DNA of 64,000 bases from Prevotella sp902465605. GTDB lineage: Bacteria > Bacteroidota > Bacteroidia > Bacteroidales > Bacteroidaceae. The notes beneath the pieces are model-generated. The model made no database searches, was not told the DNA's origin, and saw nothing but the letters and a program-made list of their open reading frames with translations. Location: NCBI GenBank assembly GCA_902465605.1, contig CABQNT010000003.1:124001-188000 (forward strand), in the 5' to 3' direction. Shown in pieces: positions 42,859 to 50,914 of the stretch (within the stretch, counting starts at the first letter, position 1; the number at the start of each line of letters is the position of its first letter). Both the position numbers and the translations under genes were made by a program.

Positions 42859-42866
42859 CAAAGATA
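42859..42866 (-). promoter_or_regulatory. -7 box of the tRNA-Thr/tRNA-Gly transcript
   Basis: TATCTTTG on the minus strand, 20 bp before tRNA-Thr, followed by GCACTC, as in the tRNA-Lys promoter. A TTTG lies only 14 bp further upstream, closer than usual. Confidence 0.6.
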
Positions 42867-42986
42867 GGCATTTTGATTGACAAACAATAACAGAAATGCT
42901 TGCAGTTGTTATGCTATTAACGAAAGTTAACATACAATCAGCTGCTGAAGTTGGATTCCTCAAGTTTTTTAGCTGGTTGATTCTTT

Positions 42987-43640
42987 TCAGGAAGGGTTGG
43001 AAGATTGGTTCTTATTTTTCTTGCGCTTGTTGAGAAAATGCTTGATGACAAAATAGGCTACCATCAAGCCAAACAGGCTTAAAATCACCACCTTGATATG
43101 ATCGTTGTACTCTAAAATCTTGTCGTTGAGTTGTTCTTCCGGTACAATGGAGTGCAAATACCAGCCCAAGGCGGCCAGCACACAATTCCAAATGCCCGCC
43201 CCGATGGTGGTGTAGAGTATGAATTTCCAAAACTTCATCTTGGCTAAGCCGGCGGGAACCGATATCACTTGCCTGATTCCGGGCAACAATCTGCCAGTCA
43301 AGGTGGCTATCACGCCATGGTCATTAAAATATTTTTCGCTCTTTTCTATCTTCTCTTGGTTCAGCAAACACAGGTGTCCCAGCTTGCTGTTGGCAAACCT
43401 ATAAACGATGGGTCGTCCCAGATAGTAAGCTGCCACATAGTTGGTTGCCGACCCAAGGACAGCGCCCAGGGTGGCAACGATGATGACGAGCGTGACGTCC
43501 AGATGACCAGCTGCGGCATGATAGGCAGCGGGTGAGACAATCAACTCGGAGGGAACGGGGATCACTGTTCCCTCTATATACATTAATAAGAATACTGTCC
43601 AATAGTTAAGATTCCCCATCAGGGAAGAAAACCAATTCAT
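42987..43640 (-). CDS. DedA-family membrane protein
   Basis: A 217-residue DedA/SNARE-associated-type protein with about four to five membrane segments. Family landmarks: the N-terminal FLLMYIEGTVIPVPSELIVS, GAVLGSATNYVAAYYLGR, then FNDHGVIATLTGRLLPGIRQ and ISVPAGLAKMKFWKFILYTT. The basic tail (NKRKKNKNQSS) is cytosolic. DedA proteins are linked to undecaprenyl-phosphate or phospholipid recycling and membrane homeostasis. The TPR gene ends 21 bp upstream on the same strand, so they may be cotranscribed. Confidence 0.92.
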   Translation of the reverse strand: MNWFSSLMGNLNYWTVFLLMYIEGTVIPVPSELIVSPAAYHAAAGHLDVTLVIIVATLGAVLGSATNYVAAYYLGRPIVYRFANSKLGHLCLLNQEKIEKSEKYFNDHGVIATLTGRLLPGIRQVISVPAGLAKMKFWKFILYTTIGAGIWNCVLAALGWYLHSIVPEEQLNDKILEYNDHIKVVILSLFGLMVAYFVIKHFLNKRKKNKNQSSNPS

Positions 43641-43661
43641 TGTTTTGTCTATTTTGGCTGG

Positions 43662-45101
43662 TTATTTTTGCTTTCTCTCATCCGTATTTGTTGAAAGCAG
43701 GTAGGGATAATACTCTTCAGTACTCATTCCTTCGGGAAACAAGTCGGCCAAAACCATTTTCGCTTCCATCGGATTTCTCTCACAAGCCAGCTTCACGGCG
43801 TGGGCAAATTCTTTCTTTTTTCCCAGTTCATTGGCACAGCGAGCGAAGTAAGCGTAGCCGTCTTGGCAGGTGTCGCCCATGTCTTTGAAGTATGACAAGA
43901 ATAAATTGTATGCCAAGTGGACATATCGACAGTCGTAAACGGATATGGCTATCTGTAAAAAAGTGCTGGGTGAATTGTCCGAACTCCTAATTGCTTCCTG
44001 AAAAACCTCTTGTGCCTTCTCCAGATAATCGTTCTCCAAGAGAATGTGTCCTTTGAGCAGCAAGGTATCACAGTGGTTGTCGTTGGGCAGCTTTTCCTTC
44101 TTGTCCAAGTAGGCGAGAGCTTCTTCCACGCGTCCCTGCTGTGACAGAGTGAAAGCTATTTCCTGATAGATTTCAGGCAAGTTGGAATCCGAATGACGCC
44201 CCATCTTCTCTGCTTTCTTGAAGTGAGTGAGGGCTTCTTCTGGTTTGTTGAGGTGCAAAAGCGTAACGCCTTTTAGCATCACTACCGATAAATCATCAGG
44301 AACCAGCTTGCTATATCGGTCGAAATAATTCAGTGCCTCTTCGTAATTGCCTAAACTGAAGAGTCCGTTTGCTTTGGTAAGAATGGCTTCTGCATCATCG
44401 GGGTTGATGGCAATGGAGAACTCGCTGCTGGTGATTGAGTCGTTGAAATTACTCTTCAAGAATTGCAGCATTGCCAGATTGTTCCAGTAGCTGGTTGAGT
44501 AAGGGTCTTCATCAATCAGCTCTTGGAATATGTTCTCGCAGTCTTCAAGGTTACCAGTGCCCAATGCGATGCGTCCTTTCAGTTCTTTATAACTGTTGTC
44601 TTCATTGGGTTCTAATCGGTCGAACCACTCTTTGGCGAGGTCAAACTCCTCGTAATCTGCGTATATGGTGGCGACATCTTGCTTGAATTCTTCCCGTTCC
44701 TCATCATCTACCCGCTCAAATCGACGGTGTAACAGTTGGTCTGCCTGCTTTGCTTTTCCGTCCATGATCATGATTTCGGCTAAGGTATAAGTATATTCCA
44801 CGTCGTCCTTGTCGTCAACATGACTGATGTATTCGTAAGCACGCTCCACATCACCGCCTTCCAAAAGCGTTATTCTGGCTTTGACAGTCCATAGGGTTGT
44901 TGAGCCAGGAAACAGATTTATCGCCTCGTCAAGCACCGCATGTGCGTCGTCTATGCGACCTTTGCTACGGTAATAATCTGCGATATCGGCAAATTCATCC
45001 GCATCCAAATAGATGGAAAGTCCCTGGATATGAGCCTCTTCATATCGTTTTAGGTTATCCTTGAATTCCTTATTATCAAAAAAGTTATATGCTTCTGCCA
45101 T
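43662..45101 (-). CDS. Tetratricopeptide-repeat protein
   Basis: A 479-residue soluble protein composed almost entirely of TPR-like repeats, for example ADYYRSKGRIDDAHAVLDEA, GRIALGTGNLEDCENIFQEL, TKANGLFSLGNYEEALNYFD and LLHLNKPEEALTHFKKAEKM, in which typical TPR residues are visible. There is no signal peptide. It probably acts as a scaffold or chaperone-like adaptor; no enzymatic motif is seen. A glnS terminator lies between it and glnS, so it starts its own transcript, which likely continues into DedA. Confidence 0.88.
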   Translation of the reverse strand: MAEAYNFFDNKEFKDNLKRYEEAHIQGLSIYLDADEFADIADYYRSKGRIDDAHAVLDEAINLFPGSTTLWTVKARITLLEGGDVERAYEYISHVDDKDDVEYTYTLAEIMIMDGKAKQADQLLHRRFERVDDEEREEFKQDVATIYADYEEFDLAKEWFDRLEPNEDNSYKELKGRIALGTGNLEDCENIFQELIDEDPYSTSYWNNLAMLQFLKSNFNDSITSSEFSIAINPDDAEAILTKANGLFSLGNYEEALNYFDRYSKLVPDDLSVVMLKGVTLLHLNKPEEALTHFKKAEKMGRHSDSNLPEIYQEIAFTLSQQGRVEEALAYLDKKEKLPNDNHCDTLLLKGHILLENDYLEKAQEVFQEAIRSSDNSPSTFLQIAISVYDCRYVHLAYNLFLSYFKDMGDTCQDGYAYFARCANELGKKKEFAHAVKLACERNPMEAKMVLADLFPEGMSTEEYYPYLLSTNTDERKQK

Positions 45102-45114
45102 CGTACAACGAATG

Positions 45115-45163
45115 AAAAAACACCCGAAAGGGCAAGGTTATTTGTTAACCTTTGCCCAGGTGT
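45115..45163 (-). terminator. Terminator overlapping the end of glnS
   Basis: On the minus strand ACACC and GGGCAA(A)GGTTA pair with TAACCTTGCCC and GGTGT, and six T follow (45120-45115). The glnS stop codon lies inside the hairpin loop region. Confidence 0.75.
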
Positions 45164-46853
45164 CTTTCAGTCCTACTGTCTTATTGAATACTAAGTGGTC
45201 GTCTGTTCTGTCCGGATCGGCCATGAAATAGCCGATTCTTTGGAACTGTAGATACTCTCCCGGCTGTTTATCTGCTGCGTATGCTTCAACGTAACAGTTC
45301 GGGAACACGCGCAAACTGTCAGGATTGAGCAGTTCATGGAAATCCCTTTCGTCTGCACCAGGGTTCTCAACAAAGAACAATCGGTCGTACTCTCGCACCT
45401 CTGCCTGTCTACAATGGTCGGCAGATACCCAGTGTAGGGTGCCTTTTACCTTTCTGTTGGCTCCTTCCATGCCGCTCTTGCTCAGTGGGTCATACTCTGC
45501 TTGTATCTCTTTGATGTTGCCTTCCTCGTCCTTCGTGCATCCCGTACACTTCACGATGTAAGCGTTCTTCAATCTAACTTCCTTGCCCGGGGTCATGCGG
45601 AAGAACTTCTTCGGCGCATCCTCCATGAAGTCACCACGCTCTATCCAGAGGTTTCTACTGAAGGTGATGTGGTGTGAACCATCGGCCTCGTTCTCCGGAT
45701 TGTTGATGGCTTCCATCTCTTCTGATTTCCCTTCGGGATAGTTGGTGATGACCAGTTTCACCGGATCGAGTACCGCACTCACTCGACATGCCTTCTTGTT
45801 GAGGTCATCACGCACGGCAGCTTCGAGCAAGGCAACGTCGTTCAAGGCATCAAACTTGGTGTAGCCAATGGAATTGATGAATTTCCTAATGCTTTCAGGC
45901 GAATAACCACGGCGGCGCATACCGCACAGGGTGGGCATACGAGGGTCGTCCCATCCGGACACCAAATGCTCTTCTACCAGTGAGTGCAGCTTGCGCTTGC
46001 TCATCACGGTGTAAGTGAGATTCAGTCGATTGAACTCAATTTGTCGCGGACGGTTGTCCTGCATGTTATCATCCGAACCATCCATCGTCTTGAGAAAGTC
46101 AACAAGATGGTCGTACAATGGGCGGTGAGGCACAAACTCGAGCGTACAAATGGAGTGGGTAACACCTTCGAAATAGTCACTCTGTCCATGGGCGAAGTCG
46201 TACATGGGGTATGCGTTCCATTTGGTTCCTGTCCTGTGATGCGGAATGTGTATGATGCGATAGATGATTGGATCGCGGAAGTGCATGTTCGGATTGGCCA
46301 TGTCTAACTTGGCACGAAGCACCATGCTGCCTTCCACAGCCTCAGGAGTGTTCATCTTGTTGAACAGCTCCAACGACTCTTCGATGGGTCGGTCGCGGTA
46401 AGGCGAGGCCGTACCAGGTGTGGTGGGCGTACCTTTTTGCTGTGCAATCTCTTCAGAGGTCTGCTCGTCAATGTAGGCGAGTCCCTGCTTAATCATCCAC
46501 ACAGCAAAGTCCCAAAGCTTCTCAAAGTAGTCGGAAGCATAATAAACATTCCCCCATTTAAATCCCAACCAACTGATATCATGCAGGATATTCTCCACAT
46601 ATTCGTTGTTTTCTTTGCTGGGATTGGTGTCGTCGAACCGAAGATTGCACACTCCGTTGTATTTCTCGGCGATGCCAAAGTCCATGCAAATGGCCTTGGC
46701 GTGACCTATATGCAGATAGCCATTGGGTTCTGGAGGGAAGCGTGTTTGGATGCGACCGCCATTCTTTCCCTTGGCAAGGTCGTCTTCAACGAGTTGCTCC
46801 ACAAAACTCAAACTCTTCTTCTCTTCCGTGCTATGATCCTCTTTTACTGTCAT
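45138..46853 (-). CDS. glnS: Glutaminyl-tRNA synthetase
   Basis: A 571-residue class I synthetase charging tRNA-Gln directly. PPEPNGYLHIGHAKAICMDF contains the HIGH signature; VMSKRKLHSLVEEHLVSGWD contains the KMSKS-type loop; and the anticodon-binding beta-barrels follow (FSRNLWIERGDFMEDAPKKF, LHWVSADHCRQAEVREYDRL). The ATG at 46853 fits the promoter and leaves a short lysine/glutamate-rich N-terminus; an ATG at 46883 adds ten unlikely residues. The presence of GlnRS means this organism need not rely on Gat transamidation for Gln-tRNA. Confidence 0.97.
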   Translation of the reverse strand: MTVKEDHSTEEKKSLSFVEQLVEDDLAKGKNGGRIQTRFPPEPNGYLHIGHAKAICMDFGIAEKYNGVCNLRFDDTNPSKENNEYVENILHDISWLGFKWGNVYYASDYFEKLWDFAVWMIKQGLAYIDEQTSEEIAQQKGTPTTPGTASPYRDRPIEESLELFNKMNTPEAVEGSMVLRAKLDMANPNMHFRDPIIYRIIHIPHHRTGTKWNAYPMYDFAHGQSDYFEGVTHSICTLEFVPHRPLYDHLVDFLKTMDGSDDNMQDNRPRQIEFNRLNLTYTVMSKRKLHSLVEEHLVSGWDDPRMPTLCGMRRRGYSPESIRKFINSIGYTKFDALNDVALLEAAVRDDLNKKACRVSAVLDPVKLVITNYPEGKSEEMEAINNPENEADGSHHITFSRNLWIERGDFMEDAPKKFFRMTPGKEVRLKNAYIVKCTGCTKDEEGNIKEIQAEYDPLSKSGMEGANRKVKGTLHWVSADHCRQAEVREYDRLFFVENPGADERDFHELLNPDSLRVFPNCYVEAYAADKQPGEYLQFQRIGYFMADPDRTDDHLVFNKTVGLKDTWAKVNK

Positions 46854-46926
46854 AATATTTAATGTTAGTGATGCAAGAACCATGTTTCCATGCGTCTTGT
46901 CGTCTACATGATCTTTGTAATGACTG

Positions 46927-46934
46927 CAAAGATA
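46927..46934 (-). promoter_or_regulatory. -7 box of glnS
   Basis: TATCTTTG on the minus strand, 73 bp upstream of the ATG at 46853. No TTTG at the -33 distance. Confidence 0.5.
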
Positions 46935-47118
46935 CGAAAAAACTTAAAATATAATAGGTGTGGATGGATAAGATTTTATTCCTTTTTCTCGAATGATGCT
47001 GTAGACGAATCGTGTTTCAGCACAATTGCAGTTGATGATGACGTACAGCATGCGTCCTGTCATACCCAAACGAAAAACGCTTGAAACTCCTTATTTATAG
47101 GACTTCCAAGCGTTATAG

Positions 47119-47191
47119 TTGCGGAGACATGACTCGAACATGTGACCTCCAGGTTATGAGCCTGGCGAGCTACCAACTGCTCCACTCCGCG
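47119..47191 (-). tRNA. Initiator tRNA-fMet (anticodon CAU)
   Basis: Acceptor CGCGGAG/CTCCGCA has the C1-A72 mismatch that marks bacterial initiators; D arm GAGC/GCTC, anticodon arm CCAGG-CTCATAA-CCTGG, T arm ACATG/CATGT. The usual three G-C pairs at the base of the anticodon stem are reduced to two, because position 29-41 is A-U. Confidence 0.93.
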
Positions 47192-47215
47192 ATGTTATTT
47201 TCTTGTTTGCGATTG

Positions 47216-47247
47216 CAAAGGTACGGCTTTTTTGCGAGATATACAAA
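47216..47247 (-). promoter_or_regulatory. Promoter of tRNA-fMet
   Basis: Minus strand: TTTG (47247-47244), 20-bp spacer, TACCTTTG (47223-47216), 24 bp before the tRNA. Confidence 0.75.
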
Positions 47248-47434
47248 TATTTCTTTCTTAATTTTGTTGAACCAAGGTAGATAATCCTTCTAAATGATTA
47301 GAAATCAGTTGGATAATACGGATGTTATCCTGCGTATCTATTCAGCGGTAATATAAACCATGTTGCCTCTGTCTTTCATTTCCCGCAAAACAAACCTCAA
47401 AGACCTTTGAAAATGCGGTATGTTATCGTGTTTT

Positions 47435-47522
47435 CAATTGCATTGACTTTGAACGCCAAAGTCAATGCAATTGGACGCCAAAGTCAATGAGTTTGGATGC
47501 CAATGTCATTGATATTGGATTT
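47435..47522. repeat. 22-bp tandem array (array B), 4 units
   Basis: Units begin at 47435, 47457, 47479 and 47501, all 22 bp: CAATTGCATTGACTTTGAAC, CAAAGTCAATGCAATTGGAC, CAAAGTCAATGAGTTTGGAT and CAATGTCATTGATATTGGAT, each plus two bases. The last two units make near-perfect dyads; CCAAT...ATTGG in the last pairs as well as CCAAA...TTTGG. The rest of the gap between tRNA-fMet and the TetR gene shows nothing else besides promoters. Confidence 0.9.
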
Positions 47523-47635
47523 CGGGGTGGATGCGCTTGTGTATCTGTTGGATGATTTACTCAATTTAAATAACTAAATAATGGTTGCCCATCCTGTAAA
47601 GAGTGTCTTAAAAAACCTTTTTTCTATCATGTATG

Positions 47636-47667
47636 CTTGCACGCATAAAATAAAAAAACTACATTTG
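47636..47667 (+). promoter_or_regulatory. Promoter of the TetR/fabG unit
   Basis: CTTG (47636-47639), 20-bp spacer, TACATTTG (47660-47667). Predicted leader of about 40 bp with an unusually strong Shine-Dalgarno (AAAGGAGG) 7 bp before the ATG. Confidence 0.65.
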
Positions 47668-47715
47668 CACAATATACAAGGGATGTGCAATAACCTGAAG
47701 AAAGGAGGAAAATAG

Positions 47716-48315
47716 ATGTCAATATCAAAGACAAGACGGCTATTGGTGGACGTGGCGAGGCAATTGTTTGCCAAGAATGGCGTGGCCAATACCACCATGA
47801 ATGACATTGCGTTGGCCTCTGGCAAGGGAAGACGCACGCTGTACACCTATTTTAGTTCCAAGGAGGCTGTGTTCTATGCAGTCATCGAGTCTGAACTCGA
47901 ACGCCTCAGTGACAAGTTGGATGAGGTGGCCAACAAGAAGATTGCTCCACAAGATAAAATCATCGAACTGATTTATACCCATCTCAGTATGATTCGCGAA
48001 ACGGTGGTGCGCAATGGCAACTTGCGCGCAGAGTTCTTCCGTAACATCTGGATGGTGGAGAAGATGAGGAAGAATTTTGATGAAGACGAAATCGAACTCT
48101 TCCGTCGCGTATATTCCGAAGGGAAGGAAGATGGGGAGTTCGACATCGAGAACGTTCAACTGGTGGCCGACATCACACATTATTGTATCAAAGGACTTGA
48201 GGTGCCGTTTATCTACGGACGCTTGGGACATGGATTGACAGAAGAGAGTAGTAAGCCACTGGTTGCCAAGGTGGTTTACGGTGCTTTGGGCAAGTTAAGT
48301 CCCAAAAAGGAGTAG
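47716..48315 (+). CDS. TetR/AcrR-family transcriptional regulator
   Basis: A 199-residue regulator. The N-terminal TetR helix-turn-helix is clear: TRRLLVDVARQLFAKNGVAN, then TTMNDIALASGKGRRTLYTY, then FSSKEAVFYAVIESELERL. The C-terminal all-helical domain binds an unknown ligand. An in-line AAAGGAGG precedes the ATG, rare in Bacteroidota. The gene is 48 bp upstream of fabG on the same strand, so it probably controls its own operon, and by context may respond to fatty acyl molecules (inference). Confidence 0.92.
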   Translation: MSISKTRRLLVDVARQLFAKNGVANTTMNDIALASGKGRRTLYTYFSSKEAVFYAVIESELERLSDKLDEVANKKIAPQDKIIELIYTHLSMIRETVVRNGNLRAEFFRNIWMVEKMRKNFDEDEIELFRRVYSEGKEDGEFDIENVQLVADITHYCIKGLEVPFIYGRLGHGLTEESSKPLVAKVVYGALGKLSPKKE

Positions 48316-48363
48316 CAAGAAATTCACAATTAAATATTAACTTCAATATTAACACATTCAATT

Positions 48364-49116
48364 ATGGGAATATTAGCAGGAAAAACAGCCCTCATCACAG
48401 GTGCTGCACGTGGAATAGGAAAGGCCATCGCCATGCGATTCGCTCAAGAAGGCGCTAACATCGCATTCACAGATTTAGTGATTGACGAAGAACATGGTGG
48501 TAAAGAAACCGAACGTGAGCTTGCCGCACTGGGCGTGAAAGTGAAAGGTTATGCAGGCAATGCTGCCGATTTTGAAAATACAGCCGCATTGGTTAGTCAA
48601 ATTAAAGAAGAATTCGGTTCTATTGATATATTGGTGAACAATGCCGGTATCACCAAAGATGGCTTGATGTTGCGCATGACCGAGGCTCAATGGGACGCAG
48701 TAATCAATGTCAACTTGAAGAGTGCGTTCAACTTCATTCATGCTTGTGTGCCTGTCATGATGCGTCAACGCCAAGGTTCTATCATCAACATGGCTTCCGT
48801 GGTGGGTGTTCATGGCAATGCTGGTCAGGCTAATTACGCCGCATCAAAGGCGGGTATGATTGCGTTGGCTAAGTCGGTTGGGCAGGAAATGGGTCCCAAA
48901 GGCATCCGTGCTAACGCCATTGCACCCGGATTTATCGATACGGCCATGACGCAGCAACTGCCCGATAAGATTCGTCAGGAGTGGATTGATAAGATTCCTT
49001 TGCGCCGTGGTGGAACGGTTGAGGACATTGCCAGCTGCGCCTTGTTCTTGGCTTCCGACCTCTCAAGCTACATCAGCGGCCAGGTCATCCAGGTTGATGG
49101 GGGGATGAATATGTAG
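48364..49116 (+). CDS. fabG: 3-oxoacyl-[acyl-carrier-protein] reductase
   Basis: A 250-residue short-chain dehydrogenase. Cofactor motif TGAARGIGKAIAMRF, LVNNAGITKDGLMLRMTEAQ, catalytic Ser in INMASVVGVHG, Tyr and Lys in YAASKAGMIA, NAIAPGFIDTAMT and the ending SGQVIQVDGGMNM. Reduces 3-oxoacyl-ACP to 3-hydroxyacyl-ACP with NADPH in type II fatty acid synthesis. The ARGIGKA NADPH site and the tetramer-forming tail fit FabG better than other SDRs. Follows the TetR regulator; repeats separate it from the next gene. Confidence 0.93.
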   Translation: MGILAGKTALITGAARGIGKAIAMRFAQEGANIAFTDLVIDEEHGGKETERELAALGVKVKGYAGNAADFENTAALVSQIKEEFGSIDILVNNAGITKDGLMLRMTEAQWDAVINVNLKSAFNFIHACVPVMMRQRQGSIINMASVVGVHGNAGQANYAASKAGMIALAKSVGQEMGPKGIRANAIAPGFIDTAMTQQLPDKIRQEWIDKIPLRRGGTVEDIASCALFLASDLSSYISGQVIQVDGGMNM

Positions 49117-49146
49117 AGTTATTAGGAGTTGACGAGTTCACAAGTT

Positions 49147-49406
49147 GACAAGTAGACAAGTTAATAGTTCCGTTATCTGGCGCGTTAACAAAAAGTCTAA
49201 CATCTTGTTAACTTGTTAACTTAATGACAAATTGACGAGTACATAGTTTCGTTATTGGGCAAATCAATAAAAGGTCTAACGGCTTGTCAACTCGTTAACT
49301 CGTCAACTAAAATGATAAGCAGACGAGTACATAGTTTCGTTATTGGGCAAATCAATAAAAGGTCTAACGGCTTGTCAACTCGTTAACTCGTCAACTCGTC
49401 AACTAA
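49147..49406. repeat. Direct repeats of about 75 bp (period 88) of GTTGACAAG/GTTAACTCG-type sequence
   Basis: Two nearly identical copies, starting GACGAGTACATAGTTTCG at 49234 and 49322 and ending in CTCGTTAACTCGTCAACT, follow a diverged first copy from about 49147. The ends of each copy are complementary to one another (GACGAGT...ACTCGTC), so hairpins can form. No gene is present. This fills the fabG-pseudouridine synthase gap. Confidence 0.85.
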
Positions 49407-49421
49407 ACAACCATTCCTTCC

Positions 49422-50105
49422 ATGCTCCCTCTTTACGAAGACAATCACATCATCGTTGTTTCCAAGCGAAGTGGGGAAATCGTTCAAGGTGATAAAACCG
49501 GGGATGAACCGCTTTCGGAAACAGTTAAACAGTACATCAAGGAGAAATACCACAAGCCTGGAAATGTTTTCTTGGGCGTGGTTCATCGTCTTGACCGGCC
49601 TGTTTGGGGACTCGTTGTCTTCGCTAAAACATCCAAGGCCTTGACACGACTCAACAAGATGTTTAAAGATGGACAGGTACATAAAACGTATTGGGCCATC
49701 ACAAAGAATGCGCCACCTGCAGAAGAAGGCGTGCTGACTGATTGGTTGGTACGCAATGAGCGGCAAAACAAGAGTTATGCGCATCCGCAAGAGGTGCCAA
49801 ATGCGAAGAAAGCAGTACTCAAATATCGCGTCATCGCCCATTCGGATCACTACCATCTCATGGAGGTGAACTTGCTGACAGGTCGGCATCATCAAATACG
49901 TTGTCAACTTGCTAACATGGGATGTGCTATCAAGGGCGATCTGAAATATGGCGCACCGCGCAGCAATCCCGATGGCAGTATCAGTTTGTTGGCACGCCAA
50001 ATAACGTTTGTGCACCCCGTTTCAAAAGAAAATATTGTTGTTGAGGCTCCATTGCCGCCCAATGATAAACTGTGGGAGGCATTGGCATCGGCCGTTATAC
50101 CCTAA
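49422..50105 (+). CDS. RluA-family pseudouridine synthase
   Basis: A 227-residue pseudouridine synthase. The catalytic Asp is in HRLDRPVWGLVVFAKTSKAL (HRLDR motif), followed by WAITKNAPPAEEGVLTDWLV, KAVLKYRVIAHSDHYHLMEV and TGRHHQIRCQLANMGCAIKG. There is no S4 domain, so the enzyme is the compact form. It converts uridine to pseudouridine in rRNA or tRNA; target site not determinable. It is followed closely by cmk and its stop region is duplicated. Confidence 0.92.
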   Translation: MLPLYEDNHIIVVSKRSGEIVQGDKTGDEPLSETVKQYIKEKYHKPGNVFLGVVHRLDRPVWGLVVFAKTSKALTRLNKMFKDGQVHKTYWAITKNAPPAEEGVLTDWLVRNERQNKSYAHPQEVPNAKKAVLKYRVIAHSDHYHLMEVNLLTGRHHQIRCQLANMGCAIKGDLKYGAPRSNPDGSISLLARQITFVHPVSKENIVVEAPLPPNDKLWEALASAVIP

Positions 50106-50137
50106 ATAAGATATCGTTATACCCTAAATAAGATATG
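50094..50137. repeat. 22-bp tandem duplication across the pseudouridine synthase stop and the cmk start
   Basis: GTTATACCCTAAATAAGATA plus TC (50094-50115) is repeated with one change at 50116-50137. The first copy holds the end and stop codon of the pseudouridine synthase gene, the second supplies the first codon of cmk. It may be a recent slippage duplication. Confidence 0.9.
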
Positions 50138-50830
50138 AAGAAAATCGTGATTGCTATTGACGGCTATTCATCATGTGGCAAAAGTACCATGGCCAAAAAT
50201 TTGGCTCGCCAGTTGGGATATGTCTATGTAGACACAGGTGCTATGTATCGCGCCGTGACGCTCTATGCGCTGCGCCATCAGTTGTTTAAGTCCGATGGTG
50301 AGGTAGATGCGGCATCCTTGCAACAGGTCATGCCCGACATCCGCATTTCTTTCCAATTCAATGCACAGACGGGCAAGCCCGACACCTACCTGAATGACGA
50401 GTTGGTAGAACAAGAAATCAGGACGATGCGGGTGAGCGAAAGGGTCAGTAAGATTGCGGCTCTCCCCTTTGTACGCACCGCGTTGGTGGCCCAGCAACAG
50501 CGCATGGGCAAGGACAAGGGCATCGTGATGGATGGTCGTGACATCGGAACGGTGGTGTTTCCGCATGCCGAACTCAAAATATTTGTAACGGCTTCTGCCG
50601 AAGTTCGCGCGCAACGTCGCTATGATGAGTTGCAGCAAAAGGGCATGCCTGCTCGTTACGACGACATATTGAAGAACGTGCAAGAGCGCGATTACATCGA
50701 CTCTCATCGTGAGGTGTCACCTCTTCGCAAGGCTGATGATGCCATAGAACTGGATAACAGTAACCTAACGATTGATGAACAACAACAGTGGCTGTTGCAG
50801 CAAGTAGACAAAGTGCTTCAACAGGGGTAG
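50135..50830 (+). CDS. cmk: Cytidylate kinase
   Basis: A 231-residue CMP/dCMP kinase. Walker A-type loop IDGYSSCGKSTMAKNLARQL, then LGYVYVDTGAMYRAVTLYAL, the CMP-binding insert, KGIVMDGRDIGTVVFPHAEL, and the lid AEVRAQRRYDELQQKGMPA ending with DNSNLTIDEQ. It phosphorylates CMP to CDP with ATP and so recycles CMP from lipid and Kdo activation. The ATG lies in the second copy of a 22-bp duplication, 29 bp after the preceding stop codon. In other Bacteroidota porQ is often near cmk; here porQ lies 1.5 kb further on and in the opposite direction. Confidence 0.95.
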   Translation: MKKIVIAIDGYSSCGKSTMAKNLARQLGYVYVDTGAMYRAVTLYALRHQLFKSDGEVDAASLQQVMPDIRISFQFNAQTGKPDTYLNDELVEQEIRTMRVSERVSKIAALPFVRTALVAQQQRMGKDKGIVMDGRDIGTVVFPHAELKIFVTASAEVRAQRRYDELQQKGMPARYDDILKNVQERDYIDSHREVSPLRKADDAIELDNSNLTIDEQQQWLLQQVDKVLQQG

Positions 50831-50914
50831 TGATGACCCTTTTTGACAGTTGTCCTTCTCATAGACAAACCTCTCGTTGGATGCAACAATACATAAATTC
50901 AACTATAAACAATC

